A DNA stretch of 64,000 bases. Origin: JACVRW01 sp963819635. Its GTDB lineage: Bacteria; Actinomycetota; Thermoleophilia; Solirubrobacterales; Thermoleophilaceae. Positions 54,561 through 63,709 of this stretch are shown here, piece after piece; position 1 is the first letter of the stretch, and every line of letters starts with the position of its first letter. A model generated the notes under the pieces. The model had not been told where the DNA came from, did no database searches, and worked only from the letters and a program-made list of their open reading frames with translations. The translations under genes were made by a program, and so were the position numbers. Location: the NCBI GenBank assembly GCA_963819635.1, contig CAWFWX010000003.1, positions 1 through 64,000 on the forward strand, read 5' to 3'.

Positions 54561-54890
54561 ATGCCCGACATGCCCGAGGTCGTTTCGCGTTTCTTCGAGC
54601 GCGACGCCGAGCGCGACATCGAGGCGATCGTCGCGCTGTTCACCGGGGACGCGACGGTGACCGACGAGCGCGCCACGCATCGAGGAACCGATGAGATCCG
54701 CGCATGGCAGCTCGGCCCCGCCTCGAGGTACGAGTACCGGACCGAGATCCTGGGCGGGGAGGAGTTGGTCCCGGACCGCTATGTGGTGACGGGTCGTCTC
54801 ACGGGGAACTTTCCAGGGGGCACCGCCGACCTGAGGTGGGACTTCGCCATCGAGGGCAATCTGATCGCGCGCCTGGTCATCGCGCCCTGA
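54561..54890 (+). CDS. SnoaL/NTF2-like small protein
   Basis: A 109-residue NTF2-fold protein: VSRFFERDAERDIEAIVALF at the start, then FTGDATVTDE and the final strand DFAIEGNLIARLVI. Members bind small hydrophobic ligands or act as isomerases or cyclases; no catalytic residues can be assigned. ATG 54561 chosen; TTG 54552 and ATG 54570 are in frame. Confidence 0.65.
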   Translation: MPDMPEVVSRFFERDAERDIEAIVALFTGDATVTDERATHRGTDEIRAWQLGPASRYEYRTEILGGEELVPDRYVVTGRLTGNFPGGTADLRWDFAIEGNLIARLVIAP

Positions 54891-54925
54891 CGAAGCGCGG
54901 CGCAGCGATGCGTAATCTCGATTGA

Positions 54926-56764
54926 GTGCGCAACTTCTTGCGATCGACGGAGGAACCGCCCGAGCGGCCCGCGGACCCGGCTCTGCGGCAGGCGAACCTG
55001 CGCCGGATCGGCAGCCTGTTCGCTCCCTACCGGCTGCGGCTTGGGGGCCTGCTCCTGCTGATCGTCGCCTCGGCGGCGATCGGCGTCGTGCCGGCGTTCC
55101 TGCTGAAGACGGTGCTCGAGGCGATCGGGGAAAACGACACGGCCTCGCTTTCTCTGGCCGCCGGGGGAATGATCGCGATCGCCGTTGCGACCGGTGTCCT
55201 CGGCGTGATCCAGACGCTGATGTCCAATCAGGTCGGGCAGCGCGTCATGCACGATCTGCGGGCGGCCGTGTTCCGGCATCTCCAGAGGCTGTCGCTCGCC
55301 TTCTTCACGCGCACGCGTACCGGCGAGGTCCAGTCGCGGATCTCGAACGACATCGGCGGCGTCCAGAACGTGGTAACGAACACCGCCACGTCGATCGCGT
55401 CGAACGTGACCACGGTCGTCGCGACGATGGTCGGCATGCTGCTGCTGAGCTGGCAGCTGGCGCTGTTCGCGTTCGCGCTGATCCCGTTCTTCGTGCTGTT
55501 GACGCGGCGTGTCGGCAACGAGCGCCGGCGGATCGCGAAGACGACGCAGGAGACGCTGGCCGACATCTCGAGCGTCGTCCAGGAGTCGCTGTCCGTGTCG
55601 GGGATCCTGCTCGGCAAGACGATGGGCCGCGGCGACGAGCTGGCAGACCGCTTCGAGGGCGACTCGCAGCGGCTTGCCGACCTGGAGGTGCGCCAGCGCA
55701 TGGCGGGGCGCTGGGTGATGGCGTCGATCCAGACCAGCTTCGCGGTGATGCCGGCCGCGGTGTACTGGTTCGGCGGGCTCGCCCTGGCGGGCGGATCGGA
55801 TGCCGTTTCGCTTCCGCTGCTCGTCGCCTTCACGACATTGCAGACGAGATTGTTCTTCCCGGTCGGATCGCTCTTGGGCGTCGGCCTCGACGTGCAGACC
55901 TCGCTTGCGCTGTTCGACCGCATCTTCGAGTACCTCGACGAGCCAATCGACATCGTCGAGAAGCCGGACGCCAAGCCTCGCGCGACAGCGGGCGACGTCG
56001 CCTTCGAGGACGTGTGGTTCCGGTACGGCGACGAATGGACGCTCGAGGACGTGTCGTTCACGGTCCCGGCCGGGACGAAAACGGCACTGGTCGGCGAGAC
56101 GGGCTCCGGCAAGACGACGGTCGGCTATCTGGCGGCGAGGCTCTACGACGTCAGCCGCGGGCGAGTAACGATCGACGGCGTGGACATCCGCAACCTGAGC
56201 TTCCAGGCGCTGAGCGGGCTCGTGGGGGTCGTCTCCCAGGAGACGTATCTGTTCCACGCCTCGATCCGCGAGAACCTGCGCTTCGCGAAGCCGGACGCGA
56301 CCGACGAGGAACTCGAGCGGGCCGCGGAAGCGGCCCGCATCCACCGCGTGATCGCAGCTCTACCTGACGGTTACGACACGGTCGTGGGCGAACGCGGCTA
56401 TCGCTTCTCCGGGGGCGAGAAGCAGCGCATCGCCATCGCGCGGACGATCCTGCGCAACCCCCCGATCCTGATCCTCGACGAAGCCACGAGCTCGCTCGAT
56501 ACCGAAACCGAGCGACTCGTGCAGGATGCGCTCGATCGCCTGTCCGAGGGGCGCACGACCATCGCCATCGCACACCGCCTCTCGACGGTGCGCGACGCGG
56601 ACCAGATCATCGTGCTCGATCACGGCCGCGTCGCCGAATCGGGCCGCCACGAGGAACTGATACACGCCGGAGGACGCTATTCCACGCTCGTCAGCCGGGA
56701 CGCGGAGATCGCGACCGCGGCGCCCCTTCCGGGCGAGCTTCGGGCGCTCGCTCCAGCGGGATAA
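54926..56764 (+). CDS. ABC exporter, fused permease-ATPase (MsbA/LmrA-like)
   Basis: A 612-residue half-transporter. Residues about 25-320 hold six membrane helices (YRLRLGGLLLLIVASAAIG is the first); the ATPase follows with Walker A GETGSGKTT, signature FSGGEKQRIAIAR, Walker B ILILDEATSSLD and switch His in AIAHRLSTV. It probably works as a homodimer exporting lipids or drugs. The signature has Phe in place of the usual Leu. GTG start; the preceding gap has no strong RBS. Confidence 0.9.
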   Translation: MRNFLRSTEEPPERPADPALRQANLRRIGSLFAPYRLRLGGLLLLIVASAAIGVVPAFLLKTVLEAIGENDTASLSLAAGGMIAIAVATGVLGVIQTLMSNQVGQRVMHDLRAAVFRHLQRLSLAFFTRTRTGEVQSRISNDIGGVQNVVTNTATSIASNVTTVVATMVGMLLLSWQLALFAFALIPFFVLLTRRVGNERRRIAKTTQETLADISSVVQESLSVSGILLGKTMGRGDELADRFEGDSQRLADLEVRQRMAGRWVMASIQTSFAVMPAAVYWFGGLALAGGSDAVSLPLLVAFTTLQTRLFFPVGSLLGVGLDVQTSLALFDRIFEYLDEPIDIVEKPDAKPRATAGDVAFEDVWFRYGDEWTLEDVSFTVPAGTKTALVGETGSGKTTVGYLAARLYDVSRGRVTIDGVDIRNLSFQALSGLVGVVSQETYLFHASIRENLRFAKPDATDEELERAAEAARIHRVIAALPDGYDTVVGERGYRFSGGEKQRIAIARTILRNPPILILDEATSSLDTETERLVQDALDRLSEGRTTIAIAHRLSTVRDADQIIVLDHGRVAESGRHEELIHAGGRYSTLVSRDAEIATAAPLPGELRALAPAG

Positions 56765-56774
56765 GTTCCCGTGA

Positions 56775-56800
56775 CCCCGGGCTGACGGCTCACCCCGGGG
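56775..56800. terminator. Hairpin CCCCGGG...CCCGGGG between convergent genes
   Basis: Seven-bp complementary arms with a 12-nt loop, just after the ABC exporter stop (56764) and overlapping the end of the small minus-strand ORF. It could terminate the exporter transcript. No U-run follows. Confidence 0.4.
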
Positions 56801-57041
56801 CGGCGGACTCCACGCGCCTGAGCGCCATGTGCCATAGCTCCTCTGCGGTATAGGCCCCGATCGTGAGCGTTCGGCAGTCCTCGAGTACCGCGATCCCGCG
56901 GCGCCACGGGGGCGACAGAGGGGACATGACCCGGAACAGGCAATGCCCGTCGGTGACGTACGTGCCGGCTGTCCAAGAGCGCTCGCGACGCAGTGATGCG
57001 GGAAGGCCGGACGCGAGCATGAAGAGTGGGCCGACTGTCAT
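56790..57041 (-). CDS. Small hypothetical protein, 83 residues
   Basis: An 83-residue protein with a soluble, domain-like composition: ERSWTAGTYVTDGHCLFRV followed by IAVLEDCRTLTIGAYTAEEL. The pattern of alternating strands and a conserved-looking LEDCRTL suggests a real small domain, but I cannot name a family. Between its start and the antiporter end (57042-57153) nothing else is visible. Confidence 0.55.
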   Translation of the reverse strand: MTVGPLFMLASGLPASLRRERSWTAGTYVTDGHCLFRVMSPLSPPWRRGIAVLEDCRTLTIGAYTAEELWHMALRRVESAAPG

Positions 57042-57153
57042 GGCGATGTCAGTGTCGACCAGCGCGCTGGGCGGGGCAAGGTTGGCCGCACCCGACTGAC
57101 AGCGGGTGCCTGCACCTGCCCGTGCGCGCGTGAGCAGCCGCCGCGTCGCGCTT

Positions 57154-58374
57154 TCAGGTGCTCGCCACAGCGGCGCCTTCGGCCGGCACCTGGAGGGGTT
57201 CGTCGTCCTTGGGGCTTCCGGCTCGCAGGCGCAGCCCGATCACGGGGAAGATCGCGGTCGACAGGATGCCTGCGCCCACCAGGGAGGCGGCGGTGGCTGA
57301 GCGCATGTGCCCCTCGGCGACCGCGATGGTGGTGATAGCCACGATCAGTGGCAGCCCTGTGGCTGAGAAGATCGCCAGGGCAGCTCGATCCCGAAAGCCG
57401 AGCACCCCGCGGTACAGGAGTAGCGCGGGAGTGCCGCGCACGATCAGGAAGAGGCCGAGGAAGAGCGGCAACTCGAGCAGGCGTATCGGGTCGTCAGTGA
57501 GAGCCGCCAGGTCGAAATTGACGCCGCTCACCACGAAGAAGAAGGGGATCAGGAAGCCGTAGCCGACCGCTGTGAGCTTCGACTCGAGCACCACCACCTC
57601 GCGTCCCTTCAACGCAAGCCGCGCAATCACCCCGGCCACGAAGCCGCCCAGGAGCACGTCGAGGCCGAGTGAGGAGGCCAGCGCCCCGAGCGCGAACACC
57701 ATGACCACCGCGATGCGGATCGCCAGCTGGCCGCTCGTCTCGAGACTGCGGTCGAGCAACGCCCACCCGCGCCCGACGCCGCGGACGGCCATCACCGCCG
57801 CCGCGACCGCCACCACGATGAAGGCCGCGAGGATGATCGCGTTCGTCGCGGCGCCCTTCGTCGAGAACACCAGCGTGATGAGCAGGATCGGGCCGAACTC
57901 GCCCACCGCGCCCGCGGCCAGGAGATAGGTGCCGAAGCGAGTGCGCAGCTCGCCCGCGTCGCTCAGCACCGGGATCAGGGTGCCGATGGCGGTCGTGGCC
58001 AGCGCCGAGCCGGTGAACAGAAGCGACAGGACGACGCCCGTCAACGCGAGCAGTCCGCCCAAGGAGTAGGCCAGGACGAGCGACAGCGCCCATCCCAAGA
58101 CGGCAAGCAGAAGGGGATGGCCTCGGATCCTTTCGAAGTCGATCTCGTAGCCGGCGAAGAAGAAGAGCATGCCGAGCCCGAGGTTCGAGAAGAAGCGGAG
58201 GAACTCGTCCGGCTCTGCGAAGCCCAGCACGTCGGGACCGATGAGGATCCCGAAGACGATCTCGAGGACCACGACCGGCAACGGCAGGCGGGGCGACACC
58301 AGACCCGACAGGAACGCCGCGAACGCGGCGGCGACGACGACGGCGAGGAAGGACTCGCTGTCGATATCGATCAT
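57154..58374 (-). CDS. Monovalent cation/proton antiporter (CPA2/Kef-type)
   Basis: A 406-residue integral membrane protein with 11-13 helices. FGILIGPDVLGF, GLGMLFFFAGYEIDFERI and FTGSALATTAIGTLIPVL (the region with the functional acidic residue in relatives) mark the KefB/NhaP-like fold; LGGFVAGVIARLALKG follows. No TrkA-N domain is attached. It exchanges H+ for Na+ or K+. The ATG overlaps the stop of an aldose epimerase remnant (ATGA). Confidence 0.88.
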   Translation of the reverse strand: MIDIDSESFLAVVVAAAFAAFLSGLVSPRLPLPVVVLEIVFGILIGPDVLGFAEPDEFLRFFSNLGLGMLFFFAGYEIDFERIRGHPLLLAVLGWALSLVLAYSLGGLLALTGVVLSLLFTGSALATTAIGTLIPVLSDAGELRTRFGTYLLAAGAVGEFGPILLITLVFSTKGAATNAIILAAFIVVAVAAAVMAVRGVGRGWALLDRSLETSGQLAIRIAVVMVFALGALASSLGLDVLLGGFVAGVIARLALKGREVVVLESKLTAVGYGFLIPFFFVVSGVNFDLAALTDDPIRLLELPLFLGLFLIVRGTPALLLYRGVLGFRDRAALAIFSATGLPLIVAITTIAVAEGHMRSATAASLVGAGILSTAIFPVIGLRLRAGSPKDDEPLQVPAEGAAVAST

Positions 58375-58600
58375 GGCGACGGATGCTCTCGGGGATCGAT
58401 GCCCCAGCTGCTGGAGAACGTCTGGCCCGGCTCCAGCCGGATCAGGCCCTCACCGCTCCGAAACGCGTTCGGAGGACACGTCATCGGCTCGACGGCGAGA
58501 CTGTGCCGGTCCACGTCAGGAAGCGGATCTCCCGTGAACACCATGACGTACGAATACGCCTCGTCGGCCACGAGCCTGATCTGGGCCGACGTGCTCGGAC
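58371..58600 (-). pseudogene. Aldose 1-epimerase C-terminal remnant
   Basis: About 70 codons matching the C-terminal end of galactose mutarotase: YSYVMVFTGDPLP, LAVEPMTCPPNAF with the catalytic Glu, and GEGLIRLEPGQTF. The upstream two thirds, including the catalytic histidine, are missing; past about 58600 the sequence belongs to a DUF389 fragment on the other strand. The stop overlaps the antiporter start, so it was once the first gene of that operon. No start with RBS is apparent. Confidence 0.6.
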
Positions 58601-58833
58601 AGGCGAGGCGCAACGCCCGACCGGTCGCCCTCTATCTCGCGTTCGCGATCGCGGCCGGCGTGATGGCCGCCTTCGGCGTCATCGAGGTCAACACGATTCT
58701 GATCGTCGGCGCGATGGCCATCAGCCCCGACATGCCGGTCCTGCTGATGGCTGGGACGCTCACGCTCCTCGTTCAGCGGCGCTGGGGCCGCGCGTCGGCG
58801 AGCTCGAAGATGTCGTTCAGGTCCGCGAGTTGA
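58543..58833 (+). pseudogene. DUF389 membrane protein fragment
   Basis: An ORF of 96 codons. Residues about 18-78 resemble the conserved membrane core of DUF389 proteins (VALYLAFAIAAGVMAAFG and ILIVGAMAISPDMP). Intact family members have several hundred residues, so most of the gene is missing on both sides; the flanks are antisense to the epimerase remnant and to the STAS gene. Probably a deletion leftover; a functional small membrane protein cannot be excluded. Confidence 0.5.
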
Positions 58834-59153
58834 TGCCGGATGGCCGCCGACTCGCACGCAATGAGCAGGCGCCCATTACGCCAGTCGAGGGTGCGCTGGC
58901 TGCGGATCAGCGCGCCGATGAGGCTCGAGCTGAGCTCCGCCACGTCCGACAGGTCGACGGTGACGGTGCGCTTGCCGCCGAGGACGACGTCGCGAAGCCT
59001 TTGCTCGAGCTGCCGCGCGGTGTCGAGCTCGACGGTTCCGCGGATCGTGAACAGGTGCGACCTCGTCCCCAGCGACTCATCGACGATCGAAGCGTCTCCC
59101 GACACGGCTCCAATGGTGCCCGCGGCGCGAGCCTTCGCCAAGCTGGCCCGCAT
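58773..59153 (-). CDS. STAS-domain protein (anti-sigma factor antagonist-like)
   Basis: A 126-residue single STAS domain. The regulatory serine region is VAELSSSLIGALIRS near residue 77; FTIRGTVELDTARQLE begins the fold. Such proteins bind anti-sigma factors when dephosphorylated. No RsbW-like kinase gene is seen in the window. ATG 59153 or a downstream GTG could be used. Confidence 0.8.
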   Translation of the reverse strand: MRASLAKARAAGTIGAVSGDASIVDESLGTRSHLFTIRGTVELDTARQLEQRLRDVVLGGKRTVTVDLSDVAELSSSLIGALIRSQRTLDWRNGRLLIACESAAIRHQLADLNDIFELADARPQRR

Positions 59154-59200
59154 GTGTGCCGCGTGGGAGGCACACCCCCCTGAATGGAGGACCCCGGTCG

Positions 59201-60559
59201 ATGCCTGAGGCTTCAGATTCCCCTGACGTGACGGCGATCTTGAGGAGCAGGGCGTTCATCGGCCTGCTCGTGCTTGCTGCCGTCGTAGGTCTGGTCGCGT
59301 CCGTCGCCGCCTGGGGCTTCCTCGAGCTCGTGCACCAGGTCCAGGTCGGTGTGTGGGACAAGCTCCCCGACTGGGTCGGGTACGACGACGGCGCGCCGCT
59401 CTGGTGGGCGGTTCCGGTGCTGGCGATCGCGGGGGCGCTTATCGCGGTCGCGATCGTGCGGCTCCCGGGGGAGGGGGGTCACGTTCCGGCCGAGGGGCTC
59501 AAGACCGGTGTCACCCAGCCGATCGAGCTGTCGAGCGTCCTCCTCGCGGCGGTGGCGGGCATAGGACTCGGTGTCGTGCTCGGGCCGGAGGCCCCGCTCA
59601 TCGCCCTCGGCGGCGGCTTGGGGGTCTTTGTCCTGCGTCGGGTCAGAAAGGATGCGCCTGACGAGGTGACGGCCGTGATGGCGGCAGCCGGTACGTTCGC
59701 CGCGCTCGCGATGATCTTCGAGTCGCCGCTGATCGCGTCGGTCGTCGTCATCGAGGCGGCGGGCCTTGGCGGGCCGCGGTTGCCAGTGGTGCTGGTCCCG
59801 GGGCTGCTTGCCGCCGGCATCGGGTCGCTCATGCTGGTGGGCATGGGGTCGTGGACCGGTCTGAACACCGAGCAGATCGCAATCGGAGTCCTCGACCTGC
59901 CGAAGTTCGCCCGCCCCGACGTGGCCGACGTCGGGTGGACCATCCTCCTGGCCGCCGCGACGGCGGTGGTGGCGTTCGTCGTGATTCGGCTCGCCCGGGA
60001 AGCTCACCCCCGTTTCATGGTGCGACCGTTCCTGTTCCTACCACTTGGGGCCATCGCTGTCGCGGGCTTGGCCATCGCCTTCGCCGAGACGACGAACAAG
60101 GGGGTCGACCAGGTTCTGTTCTCGGGCCAGGAGGCCATCGGGCCGCTCGTGTCGGACGCGAGCACGTGGTCGCTCACGGCGCTCGCGCTGGTCATCGCCT
60201 TCAAGGGCATCGCCTGGTCGATTTCGCTCGCAGCCTTCCGTGGTGGTCCGGTCTTCCCGGCGCTGTTCCTGGGCGCGGCCGCCGGGCTGATGGCGGCGCA
60301 GCTCCCGGGCTTTTCGATCACGCCGGCCGTGGCCGTGGGCATGGGAGCAGCCGTCGCGTCCGTGCTGAGGCTGCCCCTGTCCGCCGTCGTGCTGGCCGTC
60401 CTGTTGACCTCGAACTCGGGTCCTGGTGCGGCTCCCCTGGTAATCGTCGGGGTGGTCGTCGCGTACGTGACGACGCAGATGCTGTGGGGCGACGAGTCAG
60501 ATCACGGCCGTGGACGGGTCGCGCCCGTCGAGGACCGCCATCACGTTGTCGGCACATAG
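59201..60559 (+). CDS. ClC-family chloride channel/transporter
   Basis: A 452-residue membrane protein with about ten hydrophobic segments. ClC ion-path motifs are recognisable in variant form: GEGGHVPAEG, GVVLGPEAPLIALGGG and GGPVFPALFLGAAAG. It moves chloride or another anion, in exchange for protons or passively. TGGAGG lies upstream of the ATG. The last ~20 residues are charged and antisense to a dehydrogenase remnant, so the natural C-terminus may have been altered. Confidence 0.88.
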   Translation: MPEASDSPDVTAILRSRAFIGLLVLAAVVGLVASVAAWGFLELVHQVQVGVWDKLPDWVGYDDGAPLWWAVPVLAIAGALIAVAIVRLPGEGGHVPAEGLKTGVTQPIELSSVLLAAVAGIGLGVVLGPEAPLIALGGGLGVFVLRRVRKDAPDEVTAVMAAAGTFAALAMIFESPLIASVVVIEAAGLGGPRLPVVLVPGLLAAGIGSLMLVGMGSWTGLNTEQIAIGVLDLPKFARPDVADVGWTILLAAATAVVAFVVIRLAREAHPRFMVRPFLFLPLGAIAVAGLAIAFAETTNKGVDQVLFSGQEAIGPLVSDASTWSLTALALVIAFKGIAWSISLAAFRGGPVFPALFLGAAAGLMAAQLPGFSITPAVAVGMGAAVASVLRLPLSAVVLAVLLTSNSGPGAAPLVIVGVVVAYVTTQMLWGDESDHGRGRVAPVEDRHHVVGT

Positions 60560-60893
60560 CCGCGCCATCGCGTCCCTGGTCGTGGCAGTCGCCGATCCGA
60601 TGTGCGGCAGCAGGACGGTGCCCGGCAACTCGCGCAGTTCCGCCGGCACGTGCGGCTCGTCCTCGTAGACGTCCAGACCGGCGGCGCCCAGATGGCCTGA
60701 GCGCAACGCATCGATGAGTGCCGTCGTGTCGACCACGGCGCCGCGGCGTGCGGCGGCGAGCATCAGGGCGACCGTGAGCTCGGCGGTCGCGCCCGTGAGG
60801 ACACCGGGGGTGTTCGTGACTCGCACCCCGCGTGCTCGGGCAGCGTCGAGGTCGATGTTGTCGTAGCCGACCCCGAAGTTCCCCACGGCAGGG
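60497..60893 (-). pseudogene. D-2-hydroxyacid dehydrogenase remnant with internal deletion
   Basis: The frame matches the family in two pieces joined together: NFGVGYDNIDLDAARARG to VALMLAAARR, then directly GAVVDTTALIDALRSG, AGLDVYEDEP and LLPHIGSATATTRDAM. The N-terminal domain and the whole NAD-binding GxGxxG segment between the pieces are missing, so the product would be inactive. The fusion point lies at similar AARRGAV-type sequence, suggesting a deletion by short homology. Confidence 0.7.
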
Positions 60894-60939
60894 CGCCCAA
60901 CACGACTACTCGTGCACCCGTCTGCCCCATCTGCGGAGC

Positions 60940-61437
60940 TCAGGTCGACGTGCCGCCGCGAGTCGCGGCGGCCAGCAGGTCCGGAGCGAGGTCGCCGAGC
61001 GTGCTGGCGTCCACGAACTCGTTGGCCAGGGGCACCCCGTCGGTCCGAACCACCGCATCATGGAGGGCGTGGGCCCACTGGTGCTCGAGTAGCACCGCGA
61101 CGATGGCGGCGCCTGGCTCGAGTGTCTCCTTGAGCTGGCGAAGGGTCTCCGCCGGGACGCCGCCCTCGTCGGGGCTCAGCGCCCGCTCCGTAGCCCGATG
61201 TCGCTCCCTGGGCTCGAGCCTGAACTGAAGCAGCGGCCCGACGATGCCGCCTGCGCTGCCACTCTTCAGATCGATCGCGACGAGGTCGCCGCTGTCCGGG
61301 TCGCAGGCAATGAACAGCGCACCGGCGATCCTCACTGCTCCCCCTGCCTCGATCCGCTCCAGCGCACCCACCAAGCGCCCCTCGAAGCCGGCGTCCGGCC
61401 CGAATCGGTACACGAGGAGCTGCGCGGTCTGGTTCAT
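60940..61437 (-). CDS. Hypothetical protein, 165 residues, coupled to LuxR-type regulator
   Basis: A 165-residue soluble protein. The first half (VYRFGPDAGFEGRLVGALER, then GALFIACDPDSGDLVAIDL) looks like a small alpha/beta domain; the C-terminal half is helical with GAAIVAVLLEHQWAHALHDA. Similar organisation occurs in stress-related DUF1269/DUF6325-like proteins, but I cannot assign a function. ATG overlaps the stop of the regulator upstream (ATGA), so they are co-transcribed. Confidence 0.65.
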   Translation of the reverse strand: MNQTAQLLVYRFGPDAGFEGRLVGALERIEAGGAVRIAGALFIACDPDSGDLVAIDLKSGSAGGIVGPLLQFRLEPRERHRATERALSPDEGGVPAETLRQLKETLEPGAAIVAVLLEHQWAHALHDAVVRTDGVPLANEFVDASTLGDLAPDLLAAATRGGTST

Positions 61438-63596
61438 GCTGCCCTCATGCCGGCGAGCAGACCCGCGGCGGCCGCGCGTGACACGGCCTCCGAGCGAGAC
61501 GAGGCATCAAGCTTGCGATAGAGCGCCCGAACGTGGGTCTTGACCGTGTTCGGTGAGACGAACAGCTGCTTCGCGATCGCGGGGAACGAGAGGTGCGTCG
61601 GAAGCATCCGAAGGACGCGCAGCTCGGCCGCAGTGAGCGTGAGGCCGTCTCCTGCCGAGCCGGTGGCCGCCTCGAGCTGTGAGCATGCCTCAGTGACCCA
61701 GGCGCGGAGGGTGGGGGACTCGGGGCTTCTCCGCACCAGGCGGGCCGCTTCGGCAATCAGTGATCTCGCGCCCGTGACGTCACTCAGGCCGAGCGACGCG
61801 CGCGCGAGCGTGACGCGCGTCTCGGCCTCGTACCACGGAACGAAGTCCACGAGCTGGTCGACCAGCCTGCTCGCCGTGCGCAGGTCCCGATCGGCATCCG
61901 CGACCGGCCCGCTGTGGGAGCGCGTCAGGGCGGACACCGCGTAAACCAGTGCGACGATCGGGTATTCCGCCAGCCCACACCCCTCCACACGTGAGCGCGC
62001 TCGCTCAGCCAGGATGGCTGCGACGTCCCAATCGTCGCCGTCAATTTCGAGCAGTGCGAGCTGGGCGAGACACAGCGCCTGGACGTGCGGGGCCGCCACA
62101 GCGCTCGAGCGTGCGCCGTCGTCCAGGGCGGCTCGGGCTCGTGCGCGGTCGCCGGCGAGTTGATGGGATGCGCCGGCGAGGAGGCGCGAGAACGATCGCG
62201 ATTCGCCGTGCTCCGAGACCAGCGCGCAGGCGCGCCCCGCGTCGCGGCGCATGTGCACCAAGCCGCGCCCCTCGAGCAACGCGCGCAGCAGCAAGACGGC
62301 GCCGTCGAGCGGGTATCGCTTGGCCGACGGGCGTCGTGCCAGGTTGCGGGCGGCGGCCGAGGTCCAGTGGAGCGCCTGCTCTCCGTCTCCGGCAGCCAGG
62401 CGGCTGCTCGCGGCTGCCACGGCCAGCGACGGGACGGCGGCGAGCTGGTCGTCGTTGAAATGGTTGAGCCAGCCCGCCAACGTGTCATTCCTGCCGTGGC
62501 CTATGTATGAGCTTGCGTGGCGCCAGAGCAGCTCGCCGGATTGCTCGGGGTTTCCAGCGGCGACTGCGTGGTGGATGGCCGAGTCGAGATCGCCGTGCTC
62601 TTCGTGCCACGCGCTCGCGCGCGCGTGAAGCTCCGGCTCGCGCCCCGGGTCGAGCCGGCGCAGCTCAGAGTGCAGCATCTCCCTGAACAGCGGGTGATAC
62701 CGGTAGCTCGTGCCTCCGCGGTCCAGGCTCACCAGTAGGACATTCGAGCGGGCGAGCGTCCCAAGGATCCTGGCTGACCCACCGTGACCGAGCACTGCAT
62801 CGCAGAGGGGTCCGGACAACGTGTCGAGAATCGACGTGCGGAGAAGAAAGTCCACATGGTCTGGCTCGAGCCTCGCCATCAGCTCGTCGCGCAGGTAATC
62901 GGCCACCACCTGGTCATCGCCGGCGAAGCGCGAGAGCGCAACATCCACGTTCGGCTGGGCTCGCAGTGACAGCGCCGCCAGGTAGAGACCCGCGGGCCAG
63001 CCCTCGGTTCGCTCCATCAGCGTGTCGAGTCCATCGCACGCGAGGTGCATACCGGCCGCGGTGAGCAGCGCACTCGCCTCCGAGCGAGTCATCGCCATGT
63101 CACCGGTGCGCAGCTCGAAGACCCTCCGATGCGCTCGCAGGCTTCCCACCGGCAGGCCCGGCTCGCATCTGGACGCCAGCGCCAGCTGCGAACCCGACGG
63201 CATCGAGCGCGCTGCGTCGTCGAGGGCAGCGAACGTCTCGGGCGTGCTGACGAGATGCGCGTTGTCGACCACGAGCACCGTGGGAGGTTGAGTGTCGTGC
63301 ACTGTTCGCTTTACCGAGGCGACCAGCCGGTCGGAATCATGCTCGCCCGCGCCCAGGTCGATCCACGCGAACCGGCGCCCGTCGCTTGCGGCCCACTCCG
63401 AGAGCAACGTGGTCTTGCCGTAGCCGGCGGGCGCGACGAGCAGCACAAACGGAGCCTCGCGCGCCTCACGGAGCCGGCGGACCAGCCGGGAGCGCGGCAC
63501 GGACCCGCGGGGGCGGGTCGGAGGACGGGGACCCGCCGCGCGCCGACGCCGGGACCGATGGGCGGCGGGCGGAGCAGCGAGTGACGCGGGTTCCAT
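61434..63596 (-). CDS. Large ATP-binding LuxR-family (MalT-like) transcriptional regulator
   Basis: A 720-residue LAL-type regulator. Walker A APAGYGKTTLL near residue 55, Walker B-like VLVVDNAH near 107, a winged-helix and TPR-rich middle (residues about 300-640), and a C-terminal LuxR HTH: LTAAELRVLRML, FVSPNTVKTHVRALYRKL. It lacks the typical sensor variants of MalT. It could activate the linked 165-residue gene or remote stress genes. ATG 63596 used; GTG 63602 is in frame. Confidence 0.9.
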   Translation of the reverse strand: MEPASLAAPPAAHRSRRRRAAGPRPPTRPRGSVPRSRLVRRLREAREAPFVLLVAPAGYGKTTLLSEWAASDGRRFAWIDLGAGEHDSDRLVASVKRTVHDTQPPTVLVVDNAHLVSTPETFAALDDAARSMPSGSQLALASRCEPGLPVGSLRAHRRVFELRTGDMAMTRSEASALLTAAGMHLACDGLDTLMERTEGWPAGLYLAALSLRAQPNVDVALSRFAGDDQVVADYLRDELMARLEPDHVDFLLRTSILDTLSGPLCDAVLGHGGSARILGTLARSNVLLVSLDRGGTSYRYHPLFREMLHSELRRLDPGREPELHARASAWHEEHGDLDSAIHHAVAAGNPEQSGELLWRHASSYIGHGRNDTLAGWLNHFNDDQLAAVPSLAVAAASSRLAAGDGEQALHWTSAAARNLARRPSAKRYPLDGAVLLLRALLEGRGLVHMRRDAGRACALVSEHGESRSFSRLLAGASHQLAGDRARARAALDDGARSSAVAAPHVQALCLAQLALLEIDGDDWDVAAILAERARSRVEGCGLAEYPIVALVYAVSALTRSHSGPVADADRDLRTASRLVDQLVDFVPWYEAETRVTLARASLGLSDVTGARSLIAEAARLVRRSPESPTLRAWVTEACSQLEAATGSAGDGLTLTAAELRVLRMLPTHLSFPAIAKQLFVSPNTVKTHVRALYRKLDASSRSEAVSRAAAAGLLAGMRAA

Positions 63597-63619
63597 GACC
63601 ACTCACAGCATCCAGCCGC

Positions 63620-63687
63620 GCCCCTCACCGGGGCAAGGGGGCGCGCCCCCGTGTTCCGGTAGGCGAGCACCACCGCCCTCCGGGCGG
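63620..63687. promoter_or_regulatory. Three tandem hairpins in a divergent promoter
   Basis: The gap 63597-63709 between the LAL regulator and the response regulator holds GCCCC-N5-GGGGC (63620-63634), the perfect palindrome GGGGGCGCGCCCCC (63637-63650) and CCGCCC-TCC-GGGCGG (63673-63687). They may act in RNA or as protein sites. TATCTTTTG at 63698-63706 could be part of the response regulator promoter. Confidence 0.4.
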
Positions 63688-63709
63688 CTGGACCACCTAT
63701 CTTTTGTGC

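Noticed and set aside
58117..58542. Extension of the DUF389 fragment upstream to 58117
   Set aside because: The translated sequence there has no DUF389 character and is antisense to the antiporter and epimerase remnant.
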